Assembly: GCA_965222215.1 (NCBI GenBank)
Contig: OZ244931.1
Coordinates: forward strand, 1,674,001-1,738,000
Reading direction: 5' to 3'
DNA: 64,000 nucleotides
Origin: JABJAG01 sp965222215
Lineage (GTDB): Bacteria; Pseudomonadota; Alphaproteobacteria; UBA6615
A program made the position numbers and the translations under genes. Shown here piece after piece: positions 7,632 through 14,931 of the stretch (the first letter of the stretch is position 1; each line of letters begins with the position of its first letter). The notes beneath the pieces are model-generated. The model was not told the DNA's origin and did not search any database. It was given only the letters and a program-made list of their open reading frames with translations.

Positions 7632-9746
7632 ATGGCTATCGAACCCACAGAAACCGCAACCGGCCCGTTTCCCTGGCTCGCCGCGCGTCTGGCGGCGGAG
7701 CGCGAGCGCTGGGTGCTCTGGTTGCCCGTCGCGCTGGGGGCGGGGATCGGCCTGTATTTCGCGCTTCCGGTCGAGCCGCCGCGCGCGGTGGGGCCGGCGG
7801 CACTGGCCGCAGCGGTTATCGCAACAGTTCTGGGCCGGAAAGTCTGGCATGCGCGGATCGTCGCAATGGCCCTGTTAGCGGTTTCGCTGGGCTTTGCGGT
7901 CGCGCAGTGGCGCACGCACGACGTCGCGGCGCCGGTACTGGAGCGCACCCTGAACGCCACGTCGGTCGAGGGACGCATCCTGCGCGTCGAACCCGGCGTG
8001 CGCGGACCACGTGTGGTTCTGGCGGTGGGGAATATCGCCGGGCTCGACGGAAAACCGGTGCCCCGGCTGGTCCGGTTGAGGCTCCATGGCGATGACGGCG
8101 ATATCCGTCCGGGCGATGTCGTCCGGGTCCGGGCCCGTCTCAGCCCGCCGCCGTCGGCGTCCTATCCCGGCGCCTACGATTTCTCGCGGCAGGCGTGGTT
8201 CGACGGTCTCGGGGCCGTGGGTTTTGCCTTCGGCCCGGCGGAGCGGCTGGCAACAAGCGCAAGACCGGGGCTTTTCGGGGAATGGCGGGAGCGTATCGAG
8301 GCGGCGCGCACGGCCATCGCCCGCCGCATCACGAAGTCCATCCAGGGCCCGCCGGGGGCGGTCGCCGCCGCGCTGGCGACAGGTCTGCGTGGCGAAATCC
8401 CGGAAGAGGTCCGTGCCCAGATGCGCGATTCCGGTCTCGCGCACCTGCTGGCGATTTCCGGCCTGCATATCGGGCTGGTGGCGGGTTTCGTCTTCGCGCT
8501 TGTACGCGGCGGGCTGGCGCTTGTGCCGGGGCTTGCTCTCGGTTGGCCGCTCAAGCAGATCGCCGCGGTGGCCGCCCTGCTCGCGGCGGCGGTGTACATG
8601 CTTCTGGCGGGCGCGACGGTGCCGACCCAGCGCGCCTTCGTGATGACGGCATTCGTCTTGCTCGCCATTCTGGTCAATCGGACCGGCATTTCGCTGCGCC
8701 TGATCGCGGTGGCCGCGAGCATCGTCCTGCTGTTGCGGTCCGAAGCGCTGTTAAGCGTGAGTTTCCAGATGTCCTTTGCCGCCGCGATCGCGCTCGTGGC
8801 CGCCTACGAGGCGTTCGCGGGGCGGTTCCGGGTTGCGGCGGGCGAAGCCGGAATCGCGCGCCGGATTGCGATGTATTTCGCGGCGGTTGCGTTCACCACG
8901 GTGATCGCCAGCCTCGCGACCGCGCCGTTCGCCGTTTTTCACTTCAACCGGTTTGCTCTCCTTGGCCTCGTCGCCAACATGGCGGCCGTCCCGCTGGCGG
9001 CGCTCTGGGTGATGCCGCTGGAGGTGCTGGGGTTGCTCCTGATGCCGCTGGGGCTGGAGGAACTCGCGCTCGTGCCGCTCGGATGGGGCGTCTCGGCCAT
9101 CCTGGCCGTCGCGGCGGAAGTCTCGTCCTGGCCGCTTGCGGCCGTCACGGTGCCGGAACCCTCGTCGCTCGGCCTGCTTGTCATGGTGGTCGGGGGGCTC
9201 TGGCTTGCGCTCTGGAAGGGACGTTGGCGAATGGCGGGGATCGCCGGGATTCTCGCGGGCGGGCTGACCGTCGGCAGCGTGGCGTCGCCGGATATCCTGA
9301 TCGCGGACAATGCGCGCCTGATCGCGTTTCGTTCGGCCCCCGACACGCTTCACCTGTCGAGCCTGCGCGCCCAGTCGTTCGTTCGCGACATCTGGCTGCG
9401 CCGGGTGGGCGAGGATACGCCGCAATCCTTCCCGGATACGGGCGAGGGGTCGACCATCCTTCGCTGTGACGGGCAGAGTTGTATCGGCACCGTGGACGGG
9501 CGCACGATAGCGTTTGTCAGCGATCCGCTGGCGTTCGAGGAGGACTGCCGGCGCGCGGACGTGGTGGTGGCGAAAGTCCCCGCGCCGCGGGCCTGCGACG
9601 GCCCGGATATCGTGATCGACTGGTTCGACCTGTGGCGCGACGGCGCCCACGCGATCTGGCTGGATGCCGGGGAAGGCCGAAGCGAGGTCTGGCAGGCGCG
9701 CACGGATGCGCCGGCGCGGCCCTGGATGCGGAGATCGGTGCGGTAG
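7632..9746 (+). CDS. comEC: ComEC/Rec2 family DNA-uptake channel protein
   Basis: Inner-membrane channel that passes single-stranded DNA in natural transformation. The 704-aa protein has an N-terminal pair of membrane helices, a DUF4131-type soluble domain (around residues 110-200, ending PGAYDFSRQAWFDGLGAVGF), and the competence core beginning RDSGLAHLLAISGLHIGLVA with many membrane helices up to about residue 540. The last ~160 residues occupy the place of the metallo-beta-lactamase domain, but I see no HxHxDH metal motif, so a nuclease role of that domain is doubtful here. Codon use is like the neighbours. It ends 11 bases before a palindromic repeat. Confidence 0.93.
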   Translation: MAIEPTETATGPFPWLAARLAAERERWVLWLPVALGAGIGLYFALPVEPPRAVGPAALAAAVIATVLGRKVWHARIVAMALLAVSLGFAVAQWRTHDVAAPVLERTLNATSVEGRILRVEPGVRGPRVVLAVGNIAGLDGKPVPRLVRLRLHGDDGDIRPGDVVRVRARLSPPPSASYPGAYDFSRQAWFDGLGAVGFAFGPAERLATSARPGLFGEWRERIEAARTAIARRITKSIQGPPGAVAAALATGLRGEIPEEVRAQMRDSGLAHLLAISGLHIGLVAGFVFALVRGGLALVPGLALGWPLKQIAAVAALLAAAVYMLLAGATVPTQRAFVMTAFVLLAILVNRTGISLRLIAVAASIVLLLRSEALLSVSFQMSFAAAIALVAAYEAFAGRFRVAAGEAGIARRIAMYFAAVAFTTVIASLATAPFAVFHFNRFALLGLVANMAAVPLAALWVMPLEVLGLLLMPLGLEELALVPLGWGVSAILAVAAEVSSWPLAAVTVPEPSSLGLLVMVVGGLWLALWKGRWRMAGIAGILAGGLTVGSVASPDILIADNARLIAFRSAPDTLHLSSLRAQSFVRDIWLRRVGEDTPQSFPDTGEGSTILRCDGQSCIGTVDGRTIAFVSDPLAFEEDCRRADVVVAKVPAPRACDGPDIVIDWFDLWRDGAHAIWLDAGEGRSEVWQARTDAPARPWMRRSVR

Positions 9747-9756
9747 AAGCCTATTT

Positions 9757-9846
9757 CGTCATTGCGAGGCCCGAAGGGCCGCGGCAATCCAGTGCGGCCA
9801 CGCGAGCCGTCTGGATTGCTTCGTCGCGCCGCTCCTCGCAATGACG
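9757..9846. repeat. Long palindromic REP-like element, copy 1
   Basis: A 90-bp imperfect palindrome. The left end CGTCATTGCGAGG (9757-9769) is the exact reverse complement of the right end CCTCGCAATGACG (9834-9846). Inner arms CAATCCAG and CTGGATTG also pair. It fills the convergent gap between comEC and lexA, where it could act as a bidirectional terminator. A related copy sits at 14005-14086. Confidence 0.85.
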
Positions 9847-9859
9847 GCTGGGGCGCGGT

Positions 9860-10591
9860 TCAGTACTGCCGCAGCAGTCCCACCAGTTCACCCTGCACCT
9901 CGACCTGGTCCGGCCCGAAGATCCGGGTCTCGTAGGCCGGGTTCTCGGCCTCGAGCGCGACGGAGTTGTTCCGCTTGCGCAGCCGCTTGAGGGTGACTTC
10001 CTCGCCTTCGACGAGCGCGACGACGATGGAGCCGTTGTCGGCATTGTCGGTGCGCTTGATGATGACCGTATCCCCGTCGAGGATGCCGGCGTTGATCATC
10101 GAATCGCCCTCGACCTCAAGGCAGTAGTGGTTGCCGCGCCCGAGCAGGGCGGGCGGCACCGCGACGTGGCGCGTCGGATCGCGCAGCGCCTCGATGGGCG
10201 TACCGGCCGCGATCTTGCCGAGCAGCGGGATCTCGATCTCGGAAGCGCCGTCGCCGGCCGGGCCGGTAATCTCGGACGGCGCAAGGACAGGGGACGCATC
10301 GCTATCACGCCCGCCTTCGATAACCTGAGGGGCGAACCCGTCGGTCTTCGCGACAGCGGCTTCGCCGACCCCGGTATCGTCGGGAAGGCGAACGACCTCC
10401 AGGGCACGTGCGCGATGGGCGAGGCGGCGGATGAAGCCGCGTTCCTCCAGCCCGGTGATCAGGCGGTGAATGCCGGACTTGGATTTAAGGCCGAGTGCGT
10501 CCTTCATCTCGTCGAACGAGGGCGCGACGCCGGTCGCGTTCAACCGTTCGTTGATAAAGGTGAGAAGCTGGTGCTGTTTCCGCGTCAACAT
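9860..10591 (-). CDS. lexA: SOS repressor LexA
   Basis: Represses SOS genes and self-cleaves when activated RecA accumulates. The ATG at 10591 gives MLTRKQHQLLTFINERL, the usual alphaproteobacterial LexA start. A winged-helix DNA-binding domain (KSKSGIHRLITGLEERGFIRRL) follows, then the cleavage site AAG in LLGKIAAGTPIEAL, the catalytic Ser of VEGDSMINAGI (about residue 164) and the catalytic Lys of VTLKRLRKR (about residue 202). The 243-aa length fits; the linker between the domains is long, as in other alphaproteobacteria. A LexA-type box lies upstream, so it is probably autoregulated. Confidence 0.96.
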   Translation of the reverse strand: MLTRKQHQLLTFINERLNATGVAPSFDEMKDALGLKSKSGIHRLITGLEERGFIRRLAHRARALEVVRLPDDTGVGEAAVAKTDGFAPQVIEGGRDSDASPVLAPSEITGPAGDGASEIEIPLLGKIAAGTPIEALRDPTRHVAVPPALLGRGNHYCLEVEGDSMINAGILDGDTVIIKRTDNADNGSIVVALVEGEEVTLKRLRKRNNSVALEAENPAYETRIFGPDQVEVQGELVGLLRQY

Positions 10592-10661
10592 GCGACGAAT
10601 TCCCCTGTGCGTCCTGTCGGCTGCGGCAGAGTTCCATCCTGCATGAATACCACAGTAGGCA

Positions 10662-10676
10662 GAACAAACCGCAAAC
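10662..10676 (-). promoter_or_regulatory. Imperfect LexA operator in the lexA promoter region
   Basis: On the minus strand this reads GTTT-N7-GTTC (GTTTGCGGTTTGTTC), one mismatch from the alphaproteobacterial SOS box GTTC-N7-GTTC. It starts about 71 bases upstream of the lexA ATG, where autoregulation is expected. Confidence 0.5.
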
Positions 10677-10686
10677 ATCGACGCAT

Positions 10687-10701
10687 GTTCTAGGGATGTT
10701 C
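10687..10701 (+). promoter_or_regulatory. Perfect alphaproteobacterial LexA box GTTC-N7-GTTC
   Basis: GTTCTAGGGATGTTC matches the direct-repeat LexA operator of this class exactly. It lies 96 bases upstream of lexA (minus strand) and 89 bases upstream of the divergent DUF2059 gene, so it could control either or both. Confidence 0.7.
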
Positions 10702-10790
10702 TTTTGAATCGTCAACCGGCGGGTGCTGCAGGTTTAGTGTTCAATAATAGTTTGGTTAACATCAATGGTCGGCTTGAAGGAGACCTTCAA

Positions 10791-11186
10791 ATGTTCAAAA
10801 CCAGTGTACTCATCATTGCATTGTTGTTTTTCGCATCGTCAGTATCTGCTGACGACTATGATCAGCGTGTGGAGGCTGCGGGACGGTATTACGATGCGAT
10901 CAATCTGGAGGACCAATTGCTCGACGCAATCTTGCTGAATGTAGAGCAAGGCAAGCGCGCGGGAACTCGGAGGATTTTTCAGAAGGAACGAGACAATCTT
11001 CGGGCACTTGTTGTTTCAGGATTGGTGAAAACCTACTCGACGCGTGAAATCGTTGCCCTGAGTGATTTTTACACATCGCCGGTGGGCCGTTCGATCACGC
11101 AGAAAACCCAGATCTTCATGCAGGACGTGATGCAACGTACAGAGGTATGGGTCGAACAACTGAAGGTTAAATACCGGAACCAATAA
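10791..11186 (+). CDS. DUF2059-like exported protein
   Basis: A 131-aa protein with a clear Sec signal peptide (MFKTSVLIIALLFFASSVSA, cleavage expected after SVSA), so it is probably periplasmic. The C-terminal block ALSDFYTSPVGRSITQKTQ and the following aromatic/charged helix resemble the DUF2059 domain (function unknown). The ATG at 10791 was chosen for the AAGGAGA ribosome site 8 bases upstream and the signal peptide. The gene is visibly more AT-rich than its neighbours and is divergent from lexA with an SOS box between them. It converges on moeA with an 8-base gap. Acquisition by transfer is plausible. Confidence 0.7.
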   Translation: MFKTSVLIIALLFFASSVSADDYDQRVEAAGRYYDAINLEDQLLDAILLNVEQGKRAGTRRIFQKERDNLRALVVSGLVKTYSTREIVALSDFYTSPVGRSITQKTQIFMQDVMQRTEVWVEQLKVKYRNQ

Positions 11187-11194
11187 GCTCCCGT

Positions 11195-12418
11195 TCAAAC
11201 CCGTGTGTGACTCCCACCGAGACGCACAATCTCTGCCGTGTCGCCCGACTTCGCCGGTTTCGCGTGCGGCTCTCGTATGACAAGGCAGTCCGCGTGGGCG
11301 AGGCGGGAGAACATGGAGCTGTCCTGCTTCGGGAAGGGCGTGGCGACCAGCCGGCCGTCCTCGCGGGACAGCGTGGCGCGGAGATAGTCCTCGCGGCGGT
11401 CGTTCTCGCCGAGGTCCGTGCCGAGGATCGCGGTCTCGCGCGGTGGTTCGGTCTCGCCGGTGCCGAGCATCCGGGCCAGCGCGGGTTGCAGGAACAAGAC
11501 GCCGCAGACCATCGACGAGACCGGGTTGCCGGGAAAGCCCAGCATCGGCGTGTCGCCGAGCCTGCCGGACATCAGGGGTTTCCCCGGGCGCATGGCGATC
11601 TGCCAGAAGTCGAGTTCCAGCCCGATATCGCCGAGTGCGTCCTGCACAAGATCATGCTCGCCGACGGACGCGCCGCCGGTCGTCACCAGCATGTCCGCGC
11701 CGCGCGCGTTTTCCGCCAGCGCCCGGATCGAGGCCCGGTCGTCCACGGCGATGCCGAGCGTGACCGGCTCGCCGCCGGCCGCCCGGATCAGGCCCTCGAG
11801 TGCGAAGGTGTTGGAACTGACGATGCTGGTCGGCCCGAGTTCTTCGCCGGGCAGCTTGATCTCGTCGCCGGTCGCGAGCAGTGCGACACGGGGCTTGCGG
11901 CGGACCTGCAGCCACGGGTGGTTCATCGCGGCCGCCAGCCCGATATCACGCGCGGTGAGGATCGTTCCGGCTTCGAGCAGCACGTCACCCTCGGCGAAGT
12001 CGAGCCCGGCCTTGCGGACGTAGCGGCCCTCGGCGAGGCCTTCGTTGACGGTGACGGTATCGCCGTCGCGCGCGGTGTCTTCCTGGATGACGATGGCATC
12101 GGCGCCGGCGGGCAGGGCCGCGCCGGTGAAGATGCGCACGGCCTCGCCCGCGCCGACCGTGCCGTCGTGAAAACCGCCGGCGGGCACTTCGCCCACGATC
12201 TTCAGGTCGGTCGGCACATCGGCCACATCCGCGGCGCGCACGGCGTAGCCGTCCATGGCGGAGACAGCCAGCGGCGGCTGGGTCACTTTCGAGGCGAGGT
12301 CTTCGGCGAGCACCCGGCCATGGGCCTCGGGCAGCGAGACCTGCTCGGACGGCATGGTCGGGAGATCGGCGAGGATGCGTTGCCGCGCCTCGGCTACGGG
12401 CATCAAGTCCCGGGGCAT
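11195..12418 (-). CDS. moeA: Molybdopterin molybdenumtransferase MoeA
   Basis: Inserts molybdate into adenylylated molybdopterin, the last step of Mo-cofactor assembly in the cytosol. The 407-aa protein shows ALLATGDEIKLPGEELGP, TGGASVGEHDLVQDAL and MLGFPGNPVSSMV, all typical of the MoeA/MogA active-site region. The ATG at 12418 is preceded by GGAG 7 bases away, placed directly after the stop of the upstream membrane gene. It is separated from moaC and the first membrane gene by an insertion that leaves a second, broken moeA 5' end at 12946-13039. Its own base composition is like the genome average. Confidence 0.95.
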   Translation of the reverse strand: MPRDLMPVAEARQRILADLPTMPSEQVSLPEAHGRVLAEDLASKVTQPPLAVSAMDGYAVRAADVADVPTDLKIVGEVPAGGFHDGTVGAGEAVRIFTGAALPAGADAIVIQEDTARDGDTVTVNEGLAEGRYVRKAGLDFAEGDVLLEAGTILTARDIGLAAAMNHPWLQVRRKPRVALLATGDEIKLPGEELGPTSIVSSNTFALEGLIRAAGGEPVTLGIAVDDRASIRALAENARGADMLVTTGGASVGEHDLVQDALGDIGLELDFWQIAMRPGKPLMSGRLGDTPMLGFPGNPVSSMVCGVLFLQPALARMLGTGETEPPRETAILGTDLGENDRREDYLRATLSREDGRLVATPFPKQDSSMFSRLAHADCLVIREPHAKPAKSGDTAEIVRLGGSHTRV

Positions 12419-12428
12419 TCACGGGCTC

Positions 12429-12896
12429 CTATCGAGCGATTTTGGTGATCCGGTGCGGCACTATAGCGACCAGCCAGAAGGCTAATCCAGCGAGGATCGC
12501 GACCGGCGTTGTCTCCAAAATCCGCCAACCGAGCAGCTTTGGTGATGGACCACCATACACACTCATCGAGGCGATATATAACCAAGCGGTGACTGCGACG
12601 TAGATAACTGCGATGAAAAATATGTGCCACACCATTCCGAGCTTCGCATGTCGCAAGAAAAGTCCGGAAACCGGAGCTGCAAAAATTAGAAACAAGATGA
12701 AGAAGTGTATCGGGAAGTGCGCAACGCGCTTCAAGACGTAGTAGGTGTCACTTTGCTCTATCGCGTATTGTATCTCGCTGTGAAAGACAATTCTGGTCAG
12801 CGCTTTGTCAGCCGCAATCCATTCGAGAAAATGGATTGCCGAAGTCGCGGCCAGGCAACCCAGAGCGAGCAGACTTAGGGTAAACCAACGGTTCAC
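12429..12896 (-). CDS. Small integral membrane protein, unknown family
   Basis: A 155-aa protein with four predicted membrane helices: residues ~5-25, ~62-82 (FPIHFFILFLIFAAPVSGLF), ~90-112 (VWHIFFIAVIYVAVTAWLYI) and ~130-150. I do not recognise the family. The GTG start at 12896 overlaps by one base the TAG that ends the broken moeA fragment upstream, with GGAG 8 bases before the start. Codon use is noticeably AT-richer than in surrounding genes, which suggests foreign origin. It is followed after 10 bases by the intact moeA, and probably arrived with it or next to it. Confidence 0.7.
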   Translation of the reverse strand: MNRWFTLSLLALGCLAATSAIHFLEWIAADKALTRIVFHSEIQYAIEQSDTYYVLKRVAHFPIHFFILFLIFAAPVSGLFLRHAKLGMVWHIFFIAVIYVAVTAWLYIASMSVYGGPSPKLLGWRILETTPVAILAGLAFWLVAIVPHRITKIAR

Positions 12897-13039
12897 TAAT
12901 CTGCTCCAGCCCTATGCATTGCTGAAAAGGTCATCTGCCTACACACCTCGGGCAGGGACACCTGCTCGGAGGGCATTGCCGGCAACTCGGCCAAGATGGG
13001 TCGCCGCGCCTCGGCGACGGGCATGAGTTCGCGGCTCAT
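12896..13039 (-). pseudogene. moeA': Truncated 5' remnant of an older moeA
   Basis: From the ATG at 13039 the minus strand reads MSRELMPVAEARRPILAELP and continues AMPSEQVSLPE. This matches the intact MoeA start MPRDLMPVAEARQRILADLP and TMPSEQVSLPE. By hand alignment the first 94 bases (13039-12946) differ from the intact gene at 19 positions with no gap. Similarity stops abruptly at 12945/12946, and the frame runs on through 16 unrelated codons to TAG at 12896-12898. The ATG overlaps the stop of the upstream membrane gene (ATGA), which is the expected operon arrangement for the original moeA. A 47-aa chimeric peptide could still be translated. Confidence 0.88.
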
Positions 13040-13494
13040 TGGGAGGTTCCTTCGGTGGACGGCTCCTGCGCGAACTTCTCGTGCGGGCGCACGGCGATCG
13101 ACCAGAACACCAGCGCGGCGAGAAACGCGTAGCCGAACGTGCCGATCGACAGCACGAGGTTAGCCGTCATGCCGGAGGTGTCGAGGCCGCCGTCCGCCAG
13201 CAGGCTCACGTCGATCACCTTCCAGCACACCATGATGGCCAGGAAGGTGCCGAAATTCTTCGATAGGCGGTAGTCGCCCTGCGCCATCCGGCTCCATGCC
13301 AACGGCGCGGCGATCAGCAGCGCGAGGCCTGTGACCGTGATGTAGAAGCTCGTCACGCCGTTGGGCATGTAGGGGACGCCCGGCGCAAGCGGGGGGATGC
13401 CCATCACGGTGCGCACCCATTCCGCCAGCGCGACGGCGCCCGGCGCCGCGAACGCCGCGACGACGAGCAGGATCGATGCCACGGGCCGGTTCAT
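13036..13494 (-). CDS. Small integral membrane protein in the moaC operon, unknown family
   Basis: A 152-aa protein with four predicted membrane helices: residues ~5-26 (ILLVVAAFAAPGAVALAEWV), ~48-67, ~82-100 and ~114-136 (LVLSIGTFGYAFLAALVFWS). Family not recognised. The ATG at 13494 overlaps the moaC stop by 4 bases (ATGA), and its own stop overlaps the start of the broken moeA by 4 bases, so it was the middle gene of a coupled moaC-membrane protein-moeA operon. A role next to Mo-cofactor synthesis is inferred from position only. Confidence 0.72.
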   Translation of the reverse strand: MNRPVASILLVVAAFAAPGAVALAEWVRTVMGIPPLAPGVPYMPNGVTSFYITVTGLALLIAAPLAWSRMAQGDYRLSKNFGTFLAIMVCWKVIDVSLLADGGLDTSGMTANLVLSIGTFGYAFLAALVFWSIAVRPHEKFAQEPSTEGTSQ

Positions 13495-13991
13495 TCCGCC
13501 TCGTAGGTGCCGGACTTGCCGCCCGACTTGTGGAGCAGGCGCACATCCGTGATCCGGGTGCCCCGGTCGACGGCCTTCACCATGTCGTAGACCGTCAGCG
13601 CCGCGACGCTGGCTGCCGTCAGCGCCTCCATCTCGACGCCGGTCTTCCCGTCGACCCGCACCGTGGCCTCGATGTTCACGGCATTCGCTGCGTCGTCCAC
13701 GGAGAGTTCCACGTCCGCCTTGTTGATCAGCAGCGGGTGGCAAAGCGGGATCAGCTCCGAGGTCTTCTTCGCGCCCATGATCCCGGCGAGGCGCGCGACC
13801 GACAGCACGTCACCCTTCTTCACGGCGCCGTCCCGGATGAGCCGGATGGTCTCCGGCTGCATCAGCACGGTGCACCCGGCGGTCGCCGTGCGCCGGGTCA
13901 CGTCCTTGTCGGAGACGTCGACCATGCGGGCGTTCCCGTCCGCGTCGATATGGGTGAGCTTGTCGCCGGTCTCTGGTTTCATCGCGCTCAC
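13491..13991 (-). CDS. moaC: Cyclic pyranopterin monophosphate synthase MoaC
   Basis: Works after MoaA to make cyclic pyranopterin monophosphate, the first stable Mo-cofactor intermediate. The 166-aa length is normal. Motifs seen are DVSDKDVTRRTATAGC, GAKKTSELIPLCHPL (with the conserved Lys and His), GVEMEALTAASVAALTVYDM and KAVDRGTRITDVRLLHKSGG. Upstream (higher coordinates) lies a palindromic repeat and then trpC, so transcription may come from the trp operon or a separate start. Confidence 0.97.
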   Translation of the reverse strand: MSAMKPETGDKLTHIDADGNARMVDVSDKDVTRRTATAGCTVLMQPETIRLIRDGAVKKGDVLSVARLAGIMGAKKTSELIPLCHPLLINKADVELSVDDAANAVNIEATVRVDGKTGVEMEALTAASVAALTVYDMVKAVDRGTRITDVRLLHKSGGKSGTYEAE

Positions 13992-14004
13992 GTCAGGTAC
14001 AGCC

Positions 14005-14086
14005 CGTCATTGCGAGGCGCAGTGCGACGAAGCCATCCAGAGCCGTCACGCCCGTTCTGGATTGCCTCGCTTCGCTCGCAATGACG
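14005..14086. repeat. Long palindromic REP-like element, copy 2
   Basis: An 82-bp imperfect palindrome of the same family as 9757-9846. The left end CGTCATTGCGAGG (14005-14017) pairs with CGCAATGACG at the right end, and CATCCAGA pairs with TCTGGAT inside. It lies between trpC and moaC, both leftward. Transcribed, it would form a strong hairpin that could separate trp from moa transcripts or stabilise the trp message end. Confidence 0.85.
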
Positions 14087-14097
14087 GTGAAAATGCA

Positions 14098-14931
14098 TCA
14101 TGCGCTGGCCTGAAGTTCGGTTTCGCCCGGCGCGAGAAGGTCGCGCACGGCGCCGGCGATGTCATCCTGGCGCATCAGGGATTCGCCGATCAGGAAACAG
14201 CGCGCGCCGGCCCTGGACATACGCACCAGATTGTCGGGCGTGAACAGGCCGCTCTCGCAGACCAGCACCCGGTCGGACGGGACGTGGGGCGCCAGTTCCT
14301 CGGTCGTGGCGATATCGACCTTCAGGGTCTTGAGATTGCGGTTGTTGATGCCGATCAGATCGCCGTCGATATCCAGCGCCCGGTCGAGCTCCGCGCCGTC
14401 ATGCACCTCCACCAGCACGTCCATGTTCCAGTCATGGGCCGCGGCGGCGAGTTCGGCGGCCTCGGAATTCTCCAGCGCCGCCATGATCAGCAGGATGCAG
14501 TCCGCCCCCAGCGCGCGGGCCTCGGTCACCTGGTAGGGGTCGACCATGAAGTCCTTGCGGATCGCGGGCAGGGACACCGCGCCGCGCGCGGCGACGAGGT
14601 CCTCGTCCTTGCCCTGGAAATACGGCGTGTCGGTCAGGACGGACATGCAGGTCGCGCCGCCGGCCTCGTACTCGCGGGCGATGAACGGCGGGTCGAAGTC
14701 TTCCCGGATGAGCCCCTTGCTCGGGCTGGCCTTCTTGACCTCGGCGATCAGGCCGAAGCGCCCGGCCGCCGCGCGATCCGAGAGCGCCTTCGCGAAACCA
14801 CGCGTCGGGCCGGCCTCTTTCGCGCGCGCTTCCAGCTCGGCCAGCGATGTCCTGGCCTTGCACGCGGCGATATGTTCGCGCTTGTCGACGCAGATCTTGT
14901 CGAGAACGCTTTTGCTTTCTCGGGTCATCAC
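14098..14931 (-). CDS. trpC: Indole-3-glycerol phosphate synthase
   Basis: Closes the ring of CdRP to indole-3-glycerol phosphate in tryptophan synthesis. It is a (beta/alpha)8 barrel of 277 aa. Active-site motifs are LIAEVKKASPSKGLI, LTDTPYFQGKDEDL, LPAIRKDFMVDPYQV, LVEVHDGAEL, IGINNRNLKTLKVD and the phosphate-binding LIGESLMR. The start at 14931 overlaps the trpD stop (ATGA); a second ATG follows directly. There is no fused TrpF domain. Confidence 0.97.
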   Translation of the reverse strand: MMTRESKSVLDKICVDKREHIAACKARTSLAELEARAKEAGPTRGFAKALSDRAAAGRFGLIAEVKKASPSKGLIREDFDPPFIAREYEAGGATCMSVLTDTPYFQGKDEDLVAARGAVSLPAIRKDFMVDPYQVTEARALGADCILLIMAALENSEAAELAAAAHDWNMDVLVEVHDGAELDRALDIDGDLIGINNRNLKTLKVDIATTEELAPHVPSDRVLVCESGLFTPDNLVRMSRAGARCFLIGESLMRQDDIAGAVRDLLAPGETELQASA

